Assembly: GCA_963757115.1 (NCBI GenBank)
Contig: CAVWQV010000007.1
Location: 124,001 to 188,000, forward strand
DNA length: 64,000 bases
Direction: 5' to 3'
From: CAVWQV01 sp963757115
Lineage (GTDB): Bacteria; Pseudomonadota; Alphaproteobacteria; Acetobacterales; Acetobacteraceae
Each line of letters begins with the position of its first letter. The stretch's first letter is position 1. Made by a program: the position numbers and the translations under genes. Below, piece by piece: positions 9,204-19,972 of this stretch. Under the pieces are notes generated by a model. That model did no database searches. It worked only from the letters and a program-made list of their open reading frames with translations, and was not told the DNA's origin.

Positions 9204-10243
9204 CCAAAGCGCTGATCCGCGACCGCGCCCTCGGCCTCGGTTTCGACGCGGTCGGGTTCTGCCGCGCCGAGCTGGGTGCTGAGGCGCGCAGCCGGCTGCG
9301 CGACTTCCTCGCGGCCGGCCAGCACGGCGACATGGGCTGGCTCGCCGACCGCGCCGACCCAGCGCAGCCACCCGCAAGCGCTTTGGCCCGAAGCGCGGAG
9401 CGTCATCGTGCTCGGGCTCTCCTATGCTCCGGCCGGACGACCCGCTGCGTCGTGCTGCGTCGGCCCGATCGCGGCGCCATCTCCGTCTACGCCCGCAACC
9501 GCGACTATCACGACGTGGTCAAAGGGATGCTGAAGCATCTCGCGCAGTTCGTCGGCGTCGCGCTTCGGCGCCGGCGGTGAAGGTGTTCGTCGACACCGCG
9601 CCCGTGATGGAAAAGCCGCTCGCGCAGGCAGGCCGGGCTCGGCTGGCAGGGCAAGCACACCAACCTCGTCTCGCGCGCGCCACGGCTCCTGGCTGTTCCT
9701 GGGCGAGATCTACACCACGCTCGCGATCGACGCCCGATCCGCCGCACGCCGATCGCTGCGGCTCCTGCGCGCGCTGCCTGGACGTCTGCCCGACCGGCGG
9801 CGTTCCCGGCGCCCTATCGGCTCGACGCTACGCGCTGCATCTCCTACCTCACCATCGAGCATCACGGGCCGATCCCGCACGAGCTGCGCCCGCTGCTCGG
9901 CAACCGGATCTACGGCTGCGACGATTGCCTCGCGGTCTGCCCATGGAACCGCTTCGCCCGCGCAACGCCGCACGACAAGCTCCGCGCCCGCGCCGACCTC
10001 ACGCGCCCCGCGCTCGCCGAGCTGGCTGCTTTGGACGACGCCGGCTTCCGGACGCTGTTCGCCGGATCCCGGTCAAGCGGATCGGCCGCAACCGCTTCGT
10101 GCGCAACGTGCTGATCGCGATCGGCAACGCCGGCGACCCGGCGCTCCGGCCGGCCGCCGCGCGCGCTCGCGACGATCCCGACCCGGTCGTGGCAGAGGCG
10201 GCAAGCTGGGCGGTGGCGCGTGCTCGCGGAAGCAGCAGGCTGA
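9200..10243 (+). pseudogene. queG: Epoxyqueuosine reductase, heavily frameshifted
   Basis: QueG performs the last queuosine step, reducing epoxyqueuosine in tRNA with cobalamin and two [4Fe-4S] clusters. Blocks recognisable in order but in alternating frames are 'LGFDAVGFCRAELG', 'WPEARSVIVLGLSYAP', 'DRGAISVYARNRDYHDV', 'VKVFVDTAPVMEKPLAQ', the first cluster site 'CGSCARCLDVCPTG', the second 'YGCDDCLAVCPWNRFAR', and HEAT-like 'GRNRFVRNVLIAIGNAG'. At least eight indels fall in 1 kb. Restoring the last one gives a C-terminus 'VLAEAAG' and a TGA at 10241-10243. A TTG at 9200 overlapping the queF stop is the likely start. Total length fits a normal QueG of about 350 residues. Confidence 0.75.
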
Positions 10244-10457
10244 GCGGGCTGGTCAAGCGCAGCTTCTCGCTTGCCGGGCACCGCACCAGCGTTGCGCTCG
10301 AGCCGGAGTTCTGGGCGGTGCTGACCGACATCGCCGCCGCCCGCCAAATCCGGCTTTCCGCCTCGTCGCGGAAGCCGACGCCGCCCGGCCGCCCGGCCAC
10401 CCCCTGGCATCCGCGCTACGGTTGTTGGCAATTCGGAAAAACTCGATTTCGCATTAA
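10240..10457 (+). CDS. Ribbon-helix-helix domain protein (one frameshift)
   Basis: A small protein of about 72 residues reading 'SGLVKRSFSLAGHRTSVAL' then 'EPEFWAVLTDIAAAR', typical of the RHH_4 family of predicted DNA-binding proteins in alphaproteobacteria. Near 10365 a missing base shifts the frame; after repair it continues 'LVAEADAARPPGHPLASAL' and ends in TAA at 10455-10457. The position of the family's initiator Met is a CTG at 10240 that overlaps the queG TGA, so it is either a rare CTG start or a miscalled ATG/GTG/TTG. The repaired length is exactly 73 codons, which supports a single deletion. Target and function are unknown. Confidence 0.65.
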
Positions 10458-10533
10458 CCACGCAGCAAGTTTGTTCGCTATAAGTTCTCTTGCCCGCGCA
10501 CTGGCCGGGCAGGAACGCTTACGAGGAACGAAC

Positions 10534-10743
10534 ATGGTTAACCCGCTCAAAGCGCCCGGCCCGACCGGTGCCGACCAGCCCCCGATCAGCCCCTTGGTCA
10601 TCTCCGACCGGCTGATCTCGCTTGCCGAGCAGGCCGGACAAGTCGGCTGCGTCGCGACGGCGCGCCATCTCATCCGGCTTGCTTCCCGCGTGCTGGAAGA
10701 GAAGTCGGGCTTCGCCCCGCAGGCGCGGCCTTCGCTCGGCTGA
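10534..10743 (+). CDS. Small conserved-looking protein of unknown function (69 aa)
   Basis: ATG at 10534 preceded by the purine-rich ribosome site 'ACGAGGAACGAAC'. The upstream 75 bases (10458-10533) are clearly more AT-rich than the surroundings and include 'GTTCGCTATAAG', so the gene probably has its own promoter. The 69-residue product is soluble, with a proline-rich start and a helical middle ('LVISDRLISLAEQAGQ', 'ARHLIRLASRVLEE'). I do not recognise the family. Codon use and third-position GC match the neighbours, and the sequence looks like a genuine short protein rather than the tail of queG, with which it shares a frame. Confidence 0.6.
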   Translation: MVNPLKAPGPTGADQPPISPLVISDRLISLAEQAGQVGCVATARHLIRLASRVLEEKSGFAPQARPSLG

Positions 10744-10760
10744 TCCGGCACGCTCGCGCG

Positions 10761-14372
<3,612 letters not shown>

Positions 14373-14490
14373 CTCGCATTCTTGTCCCCGCGACGGCCGG
14401 AGGATGCGCACATGGGTTGCCGCAAGCAAGGCAAGGTCTTTTGCCGCTGTAAACCATCGCGTGATAGCGTATCGGCATGGACCGGGCACC

Positions 14491-15261
14491 GTGAGCTACT
14501 GGGGCAAGATCATCGGCGGGGTGGCGGGCTTCGCCATGGGCGGCCCAGTCGGAGCCATGGTCGGCGCAGCGCTCGGCCACGCGGCGGACAGCGGCAATGT
14601 TGCAAACTTCCGTTTGGGCGAGTTCGGCATCAGCCCGGCGCGGATCGCCGCCCTGCTCGGCCAGCGCGAGCAATTGTTCGCGCTCAGCGTTGTCGTGCTG
14701 GCGGCCAAGCTCGCCAAGGTGGACGGCTCGGTGAAGCGCGAGGAGATCGATGCCTTTAAGCGGTCGTTTCGCATTCCTTCGGAGTCGCTGCGCGACATCG
14801 GCCGGCTGTTCGATCAGGCGCGGGACAGCCCCGAAGGCTTCACGTCCTACGCCGACCAGCTCGGCGAGGCATTCGCCGACAATCGCGGCGTGCTCGAGGA
14901 CGTGCTCGCAGCGTTGTTCGTGATCGCCCGCGCCGACGGGCCGGTGAACCGCGCCGAGCTCGACTTCCTGTCGCGCACGCACACCGGCTTCGGTCTCGAC
15001 CAAAGGGCCTGGGATCGCGCGCGGGGAGCCGTTCCGCGCGAGCCGCCGTCGCAGGACGGCGATCCGTACGCGGTGCTCGGGGTCGGGCGCTCGGCCTCGG
15101 ACGAGGAGCTGCGCGCCACATGGAAGCAGCTGATGCGGGAAAACCATCCCGATAGCCTCGCATCCCGTGGTGTGCCGGCCGAGTTCATCGCGCGCGCCAG
15201 CGAGAAGGTCGCGCGGGTCAACGCGGCCTGGGACCGTATCAAGCGCGAACGGGGGCTGTGA
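14491..15261 (+). CDS. TerB-DnaJ (DjlA-like) co-chaperone
   Basis: A 256-residue protein. A glycine-rich hydrophobic N-terminus ('GGVAGFAMGGPVGAMVGAA') may anchor it to the inner membrane, as in DjlA. An acidic helical TerB-like domain follows (about residues 55-170; 'AKLAKVDGSVKREEIDAF', 'ARADGPVNRAELDFL'). The C-terminal J domain ('DPYAVLGVGRSASDEELR', then the HPD tripeptide in 'RENHPDSL') would stimulate DnaK ATPase. Start is GTG at 14491, directly at the membrane segment. The stop overlaps the GTG of the amidase gene, suggesting co-translation and a joint envelope role. DjlA proteins are usually linked to envelope-stress or capsule responses. Confidence 0.8.
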   Translation: MSYWGKIIGGVAGFAMGGPVGAMVGAALGHAADSGNVANFRLGEFGISPARIAALLGQREQLFALSVVVLAAKLAKVDGSVKREEIDAFKRSFRIPSESLRDIGRLFDQARDSPEGFTSYADQLGEAFADNRGVLEDVLAALFVIARADGPVNRAELDFLSRTHTGFGLDQRAWDRARGAVPREPPSQDGDPYAVLGVGRSASDEELRATWKQLMRENHPDSLASRGVPAEFIARASEKVARVNAAWDRIKRERGL

Positions 15262-16151
15262 GCATCTCGCCGGAGGCGGCGTTCCGAGAGCTGCCGAGCC
15301 CCAACTTCGATGAGCGCCCGGCCGGGACCGACACCGACATTCTGGTGCTGCACTACACCGGTATGGAAAGCGCGCGTGCGGCGCTCGACCGCTTGCGCGA
15401 TCCGGCCGCCAAGGTGTCGGCGCACTACTTCGTGGACGAGGACGGCGCGGTATTCCGTCTGGTGCCCGAGGAGCGACGCGCCTTTCACGCCGGCATTTCC
15501 TACTGGCGCGGCGCCACCGAACTGAACAACCGCTCCATCGGCATCGAGGTCGTCAACCCCGGTCACGAGTGGGGCTACCGGGAATTTCCCGTTCTGCAGA
15601 TGGCCGCCTTGTGCGATCTCTGTCTATCGATCCTTTCGCGCCATCCGATCCCGTCCCGCAACGTCGTTGCGCACAGCGACATCGCCCCGGATCGCAAGCA
15701 GGACCCGGGCGAGCTGTTCGATTGGGAGCAACTGGCAGCGAACGGCGTCGGCCTGTGGCCGTTCGAGGCGCCCGACCTCGGCACCGGAGGGATCGTGCGC
15801 GATGCCACGAACCTCCGCGACGTGCGCCGCGCGCTCGGCGACATCGGTTACCGCGTCGCCCCCGAGGGCGCGCTCGATCCAGCGCTTTCCACCGTGCTTC
15901 GTGCGTTTCAACGGCATTGGCGGCCGGAGGCCGTCACCGGACAGGCCGATGCGGGCACGTTGGCCCGGCTGCTTGGAGTTCGCGCGTCTGTGCCAAGGGC
16001 AATGAAGGCGGAACGCCGGCTCGCGTCCACGACACCCACGCGTTGGATGATTGACGAACGTATCGAATCGGCGCTCGTTGTGATGACGGGATGGAATACG
16101 ACGCGCGGCGCGCGCAATTTTCAGCCCGTGCGCCGACGGCACCGGTCCTGA
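15258..16151 (+). CDS. N-acetylmuramoyl-L-alanine amidase (AmiD/AmpD type) with peptidoglycan-binding domain
   Basis: Zinc amidase cleaving the MurNAc-L-Ala bond in murein or muropeptides. The Amidase_2 core covers about residues 25-165. Zinc ligands appear as His in 'ILVLHYTGM', and as His and Asp in 'VAHSDIAPDRKQDPG'. 'IGIEVVNPG' holds the conserved Glu. A PG_binding_1 module follows (about 180-250; 'DALDPALSTVLRAFQ'-like helices). No signal peptide is visible, so a cytoplasmic recycling role (AmpD-like) or a non-classical export route are both possible. The final 45 residues are basic and lack family similarity; a frameshift near 15990 may have lengthened the protein. It starts at GTG 15258 in GTGA overlap with the DnaJ gene. 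Confidence 0.8.
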   Translation: MSISPEAAFRELPSPNFDERPAGTDTDILVLHYTGMESARAALDRLRDPAAKVSAHYFVDEDGAVFRLVPEERRAFHAGISYWRGATELNNRSIGIEVVNPGHEWGYREFPVLQMAALCDLCLSILSRHPIPSRNVVAHSDIAPDRKQDPGELFDWEQLAANGVGLWPFEAPDLGTGGIVRDATNLRDVRRALGDIGYRVAPEGALDPALSTVLRAFQRHWRPEAVTGQADAGTLARLLGVRASVPRAMKAERRLASTTPTRWMIDERIESALVVMTGWNTTRGARNFQPVRRRHRS

Positions 16152-16164
16152 GTTGGAGTAAGAC

Positions 16165-17010
16165 ATGCGCCTCGACGATCAGCCGGAAAGCGAGAACATC
16201 GACGACCGCCGCGGATCACCCGGGATCGTGCGGGCCGGGGGGATTGGCGGCCTGGGCCTCGTCGCCGTGGTGGTGCTGGGACTCATCTTCGGGGTCGATC
16301 CCCGCACCCTCCTCAGCATCGTGGAGCAGCAGCAGTCTGGCACGCAGTCGCAATCGCAAGCCCCGACAGGCGATGGGCAGCAGGCGGGCCCCGAGGACGC
16401 GCAGCGCCGGTTCGTGGCCCAGGTGCTCGGCTCGACCGAGTCGGTGTGGAGCGATATTTTCCAACAGTCGGGCCGACACTATCAGGCGCCAGTTTTAGTC
16501 CTGTTCTCGGGCGCTACGCAGTCCGCCTGCGGCCTGGCGCAAACGGCAACGGGGCCATTCTATTGTCCCAACGACCGCCAAGTGTATCTCGACACCGGGT
16601 TCTTCCGGGACATGCAGGCCAAGCTCGGCGCCCCCGGCGATTTCCCGCGCGCCTACGTCATCGCGCACGAGATCGGTCATCACGTACAGAACCAGCTCGG
16701 CCTCCTAGATACCGGCGATCGTTCCAACGACTCGTCGGTCCGTACCGAGTTGCAGGCGGACTGCTTCGCCGGGGTCTGGGCCAATCGCGCCAATGCCAGC
16801 ACGCATATCTTGGAGCAGGGCGATATCGAGCAGGGCATCAACGCGGCGAGCGCGATCGGCGACGACCGGCTGCAGCAGCGTTCGCGTGGGTACGTGGTCC
16901 CGGATAGCTTCACCCACGGCAGCTCGGCGCAGCGCGTCCGGTGGTTCAAGCAAGGCGTGCAGACCGGCGACCCGTTGCAGTGCGACACGTTCCGGGCGCG
17001 GCAGCTTTGA
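16165..17010 (+). CDS. ypfJ: YpfJ-type neutral zinc metallopeptidase
   Basis: A 281-residue predicted membrane-anchored peptidase of the Zn_peptidase (YpfJ/KPN_02809) family. Residues 1-25 are polar, and a single transmembrane helix lies at about 28-45 ('GLGLVAVVVLGLIFGVD'). A Gln/Ser-rich linker is followed by the catalytic domain. The zincin motif HEIGH is at residues 168-172 in 'VIAHEIGHHVQNQLGLL', and 'ELQADCFAGVWA' supplies the third ligand region. Length and order match the family. The biological substrate is unknown. It lies 13 bases after the amidase gene, with a consensus-like start, so it probably belongs to the same transcription unit; rnpB follows. Confidence 0.88.
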   Translation: MRLDDQPESENIDDRRGSPGIVRAGGIGGLGLVAVVVLGLIFGVDPRTLLSIVEQQQSGTQSQSQAPTGDGQQAGPEDAQRRFVAQVLGSTESVWSDIFQQSGRHYQAPVLVLFSGATQSACGLAQTATGPFYCPNDRQVYLDTGFFRDMQAKLGAPGDFPRAYVIAHEIGHHVQNQLGLLDTGDRSNDSSVRTELQADCFAGVWANRANASTHILEQGDIEQGINAASAIGDDRLQQRSRGYVVPDSFTHGSSAQRVRWFKQGVQTGDPLQCDTFRARQL

Positions 17011-17034
17011 GCGGTCGCAGGCGAGGCGGCCAGC

Positions 17035-17063
17035 TTGACGCGGCACGCGCCAGATCGCATGTG
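17035..17063 (+). promoter_or_regulatory. Possible promoter of rnpB
   Basis: A good -35 hexamer, TTGACG (17035-17040), is followed at near-consensus spacing by a weak -10 such as CATGTG (17058-17063). Initiation would fall close to 17070, the 5' end predicted from the P1 helix of RNase P RNA. The agreement in position is the main support; the -10 itself is poor. Confidence 0.35.
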
Positions 17064-17069
17064 CTGCGC

Positions 17070-17484
17070 GCCAGACGGCCGGACGGCCGCTGACGCCTTC
17101 GGGTGTTGGAGGAAAGTCCGGGCTCCACGGGAATACGGTGCCGGCTAACGGCCGGCGGGGGCGACCCCAGGGAAAGTGCCACAGAAATCAAACCGCCGGC
17201 GCAAGGCTTGACGCCCCGCCGGCAAGGGCGAAACGGTGCGGCAAGAGCGCACCGCGCCCCTGGCAACAGGGGCGGCAGGGTAAACCCCACCGGGAGCAAG
17301 ACCGAATAGGGGCGGCCAGCGCGGCCGGCAGGCAACGTCCGCCCGGCGCGCGCAGGGGCATTCCCGACCCGCCGCCCGGGTTGGTCGCGCGAGGCACGCC
17401 GTAAGGCGTGTCCCAGAGGAATGGCCGTCCCGCGCCGCCGTCTCACGACGGTGCGGACAGAACCCGGCTTACAGGCCGTCTGGC
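17070..17484 (+). ncRNA. rnpB: RNase P RNA (class A)
   Basis: Catalytic RNA of RNase P, which cuts the 5' leader from pre-tRNAs. The ends pair as the P1 helix: GCCAGACGGCC (17070-17080) with GGCCGTCTGGC (17474-17484), an 11-bp perfect match. Conserved core elements appear in order: 'GAGGAAAGTCCGGGCTCC' (CR I, about 17109-17126), 'GCCACAGAAA' (about 17177-17186), 'GGTAAACCCC' (about 17279) and 'AGAACCCGGCTTACA' (CR V, about 17459-17473). A length of about 415 nt fits alphaproteobacterial class A RNA. Location directly upstream of mraZ is common in this class. Open frames on either strand through it are artefacts. Confidence 0.95.
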
Positions 17485-17538
17485 ACCCTTCCCCGTTGGC
17501 ACCTCCTCGTTGACACCCTTCCCCGTTGGTGCCCTTCC
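17484..17538 (+). repeat. Degenerate ~15-bp tandem repeat after rnpB
   Basis: The unit CACCCTTCCCCGTTGG occurs perfectly at 17484-17499 and 17514-17529. A diverged copy, CACCTCCTCGTTGA, lies between them, and a partial fourth copy, TGCCCTTCC, follows. The array begins inside the last base of the P1 helix of RNase P RNA. No function is evident; it could affect transcription termination or processing of rnpB. Confidence 0.6.
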
Positions 17539-17686
17539 ACAGTCCCACCCAAGAACAAATGGTGAATACGTCCTCCTCACAGCGAAACGAACGAGCCCGC
17601 GCAATGAAGCAGGTGACGCAAGCGCTTCAAGGAGCAATCCGTTCAGCGTCCCGCAGAATGGAAACCGTCCGAATTTTCTTTGACCC
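17539..17686 (+). other. rnpB-mraZ intergenic stretch without a recognised gene
   Basis: The interval from the end of the tandem repeat to the MraZ boxes is less GC-rich than the surrounding genes (for example 'AGAACAAATGGTGAATACG' and 'CCGTCCGAATTTTCTTTG'). It is the only place where the main dcw promoter could lie, but I see no convincing -35/-10 pair. No credible reading frame or RNA gene was found. Confidence 0.4.
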
Positions 17687-17720
17687 CCCATAATTTCCCA
17701 TGATATCCCACGATGACCCA
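17687..17720 (-). promoter_or_regulatory. MraZ operator: four TGGG boxes at 10-bp spacing
   Basis: Read on the minus strand, TGGG occurs at 17720-17717, 17710-17707, 17700-17697 and 17690-17687, exactly 10 bp apart, so all boxes face the same side of the helix. The known operator of MraZ in E. coli consists of direct TGGGN repeats separated by 5 nt, the same period. The boxes end 55 bases before the mraZ start and lie in the most AT-rich part of the region, which fits an autoregulated dcw promoter. Four boxes would be one more than the three I recall for E. coli. Confidence 0.72.
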
Positions 17721-17775
17721 AACACGTCGGGAGCGATCGGCGCCGGCGTTGGGTTGAAGGAACCAATCCGGGCGG

Positions 17776-18267
17776 ATGAGCAGCTTCCTCGGCACCCACC
17801 AAAACCGGTTGGACGCCAAGGGCCGCGTATCCGTTCCGGCGTCGTTTCGGGCCATCCTTCGCGCCCGCGCCGAGGCGGCCGGGGTCGAAGGCGCTCAGCT
17901 TGTGCTGCGTCCGTCGCACAACCATGCTTGCATCGAGGGGTGGCCCGTCGACGTGTTTCAAAGCTTCGCCACGCCACTCGACCGCATCGATCTGTTCAGC
18001 GACGACCATGACGACCTCGCTGCCGCGTTGTATGCCGATGCGTTCCCAGCCGAATCGGACAAGGAGGGCCGCATCGTCCTGCCGGAGACGCTCGCCGCTC
18101 ATGCCGCGTTGACCGACGCCGTCGTGTTCATCGGCCTCGGCCCGAGTTTTCAGATCTGGGAACCCGAAGCGGGCAAGCGCAGGCTGGCCACGGCGCGCGA
18201 GCGCGTCCGCGCGCGAAGCTTGACGCTGCCCGGCAATCCTCCGCCCAGCGCGCGAGCGCCGTCGTGA
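17776..18267 (+). CDS. mraZ: Transcriptional regulator MraZ
   Basis: A 163-residue DNA-binding regulator at the head of the dcw cluster, built of two SpoVT-AbrB (swapped-hairpin) repeats at about residues 5-55 and 80-130. Repeat signatures are 'RLDAKGRVSVPASFR' and 'ESDKEGRIVLPETL'. MraZ forms ring-like oligomers and represses its own operon. It is slightly longer than the E. coli protein (152 aa), with extra residues after the second repeat ('RSLTLPGNPPPSARAPS'). A candidate ribosome site, GAAGGA, lies rather far upstream (17756-17761). The stop overlaps the GTG of rsmH. Confidence 0.95.
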   Translation: MSSFLGTHQNRLDAKGRVSVPASFRAILRARAEAAGVEGAQLVLRPSHNHACIEGWPVDVFQSFATPLDRIDLFSDDHDDLAAALYADAFPAESDKEGRIVLPETLAAHAALTDAVVFIGLGPSFQIWEPEAGKRRLATARERVRARSLTLPGNPPPSARAPS

Positions 18268-19229
18268 GCCAAGCGGGGCACGTGCCGGTGATGCTGACCG
18301 AGGTGTTGGCCACCCTCGCGCCGCACGCGGGCGGCACCTACCTTGACGGGACGTTCGGCGGTGGTGGCTACGCCGAGGCGATCCTTGAAGCGGCGTGCTG
18401 CACTTTGTATGCGATTGACCGCGACCCGGACGCGATTGCGCGCGGCGCGGCGTTGGCCGCCCGCTTTCCCGAACGATTGCGGCTGGTGCATGGAAGTTTC
18501 GGCTCCATGCTTTCGCTGTTGTCAGAATCCGGCGTCTCATCGCTCGATGGGATCGTGCTCGACCTCGGGGTCTCCTCCCATCAGATCGACGATCCGGTAC
18601 GCGGCTTCAGCTTTCGCGGCGATGGCCCGCTCGACATGCGGATGAGCCGCGCCGGCGTCACCGCGGCCGATCTCGTCAATTCGCTGCCGGAGGCTGAGCT
18701 GGCCGATCTCCTCGAAGCGTTCGGCGAGGAGCGCCGCGCCCGCCGGGTCGCCCGCGCTATCGTCTCGGCGCGCGCCGAGAAGCCGATCGAAACCACCGGC
18801 CGGCTTGCCTCGATCATTCGCTCCGTCCTGCCGAAGGACGCGGCGGGCATCGATCCCGCGACCCGCAGCTTCCAGGCGCTCCGCATCCGCGTGAACGACG
18901 AGTTGGGCGAGATCGAGCGCGCCCTGGCGCAGGCCGCAGCACTGCTGAACACGGGCGGCAGGCTCGTCGTGGTTGCGTTCCACTCGCTCGAGGACCGTAT
19001 CGTGAAGCGGTTCATGGGTCATGCGGCGGGCCGCGCCCCCGCGCCCTCGCGCCACGATCCACGTGGCCTCCACCGACCCGCCCCACCGCGCTTTCGGCTG
19101 CTCACGCCGCGGGCGCTCCGTCCGGCGGATGCGGAGGTGCGCGCCAATCCCCGTGCGCGCAGCGCCCGGCTTCGCGCCCTCGAGTGCCTTGCCCCAGCTT
19201 CGGCCGTCCTCCCGGGGACCGACGGATGA
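18264..19229 (+). CDS. rsmH: 16S rRNA (cytosine-1402-N4)-methyltransferase
   Basis: RsmH (MraW) uses S-adenosylmethionine to N4-methylate C1402 in the ribosomal P site. The protein has 321 residues, with the SAM-binding motif 'GTYLDGTFGGGGYAEAIL' near residue 30, 'VLDLGVSSHQID' and 'NTGGRLVVVAFHSLEDR' near residue 235. 'ATRSFQALRIRVNDEL' is the family's helical insertion. The GTG start overlaps the mraZ stop (GTGA), and the stop overlaps the ftsL ATG, typical of the tightly packed dcw cluster. Length and motifs are complete. Confidence 0.96.
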   Translation: MSQAGHVPVMLTEVLATLAPHAGGTYLDGTFGGGGYAEAILEAACCTLYAIDRDPDAIARGAALAARFPERLRLVHGSFGSMLSLLSESGVSSLDGIVLDLGVSSHQIDDPVRGFSFRGDGPLDMRMSRAGVTAADLVNSLPEAELADLLEAFGEERRARRVARAIVSARAEKPIETTGRLASIIRSVLPKDAAGIDPATRSFQALRIRVNDELGEIERALAQAAALLNTGGRLVVVAFHSLEDRIVKRFMGHAAGRAPAPSRHDPRGLHRPAPPRFRLLTPRALRPADAEVRANPRARSARLRALECLAPASAVLPGTDG

Positions 19230-19966
19230 TCCGCCCTTTCACGTGCGTTTGCATGGTTCTGGCCCTCGGGTCGGGGCTGTATCTCTATCAGGAGAAGCAT
19301 CGCGCGCAGCTGCTTGACCGCCAGATCGAGTCCACAATCCAAGCCCGCGACGCCGCTCAAGCGCGGACCGGTGTGCTCCGCGCCGAGTGGACCCTGGAGA
19401 ACGACCCCGAACGGCTGGCAACGCTCGCCGAGCACTTCCTTGCCCTGAAACCGGTCACGCCCGGCCAGTTCACCACCATGGCGGAACTCGACAAGCGCTT
19501 GCCGCCCGTGCGCGCGCCGGAGGCGAAGGGCGAGGATACGACGGAGGACGGAACCCCCGTCGCCGCCGCGCCCGAGCCCGAACCGCCGAGGGCCGCCGCT
19601 GCGGCAACGCCGCAAGCCAGGCCCGAGCCGCCCAAGCCCGAGGCGCCGAGGCCCGAGCCGCCCAAGCATGAGGTGGCCGCGACGGTGCCGCCGCCCGCGC
19701 CGCGCCCTGCGCCGCCCGTCAGGGTGGCGACGGCCGCGCCGCGCGCGCCGGAGCGCCGGGCCACCCCGTTTGTGAGCCCCGGGCGCGTCGCAGCGGCCGA
19801 GACCCGCTCCGCGCTCACGCCCGTCGCGGCGCCGCGGCCGCTGCCGCCGCCCTATTTGGCTCCGACTCCGGCCCCCGTCGTGCAGTCCGTGCTCGGCATC
19901 TCCCGGACCGGCATCGCTCCCCCCGTGCCGTTCGCGCCCGTGAACGTCAGCAACGGCGGCGGTTAG
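19226..19966 (+). CDS. ftsL: Cell division protein FtsL with long proline-rich C-terminal tail
   Basis: FtsL is a bitopic divisome protein that works with FtsB and FtsQ to activate FtsWI. Here residues 1-20 form the transmembrane helix ('CMVLALGSGLYLYQEKHR' region), followed by a coiled coil ('LLDRQIESTIQARDAAQA') and the family block 'LENDPERLATLAEHFLALK'. From about residue 100 the protein changes to about 145 residues rich in Pro, Glu, Lys and Ala, with runs such as 'PEPPKPEAPRPEPPKHE', and ends 'VNVSNGGG'. Ordinary FtsL is about 100-130 residues, so 246 is unusually long. The tail would be periplasmic. ATG 19226 overlaps the rsmH stop; ftsI starts 7 bases downstream. Confidence 0.9.
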   Translation: MIRPFTCVCMVLALGSGLYLYQEKHRAQLLDRQIESTIQARDAAQARTGVLRAEWTLENDPERLATLAEHFLALKPVTPGQFTTMAELDKRLPPVRAPEAKGEDTTEDGTPVAAAPEPEPPRAAAAATPQARPEPPKPEAPRPEPPKHEVAATVPPPAPRPAPPVRVATAAPRAPERRATPFVSPGRVAAAETRSALTPVAAPRPLPPPYLAPTPAPVVQSVLGISRTGIAPPVPFAPVNVSNGGG

Positions 19967-19972
19967 GCCAGG

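Noticed and set aside
17484..17538. Considered as a CRISPR array
   Set aside because: Units are 14-16 bp and contiguous with no spacers, and no cas genes are present in the window. It is a simple tandem repeat.
16946..17548. Minus-strand open frame covering the RNase P RNA
   Set aside because: The interval is explained by rnpB with a paired P1 helix and conserved core. The frame also runs across tandem repeats and into ypfJ.
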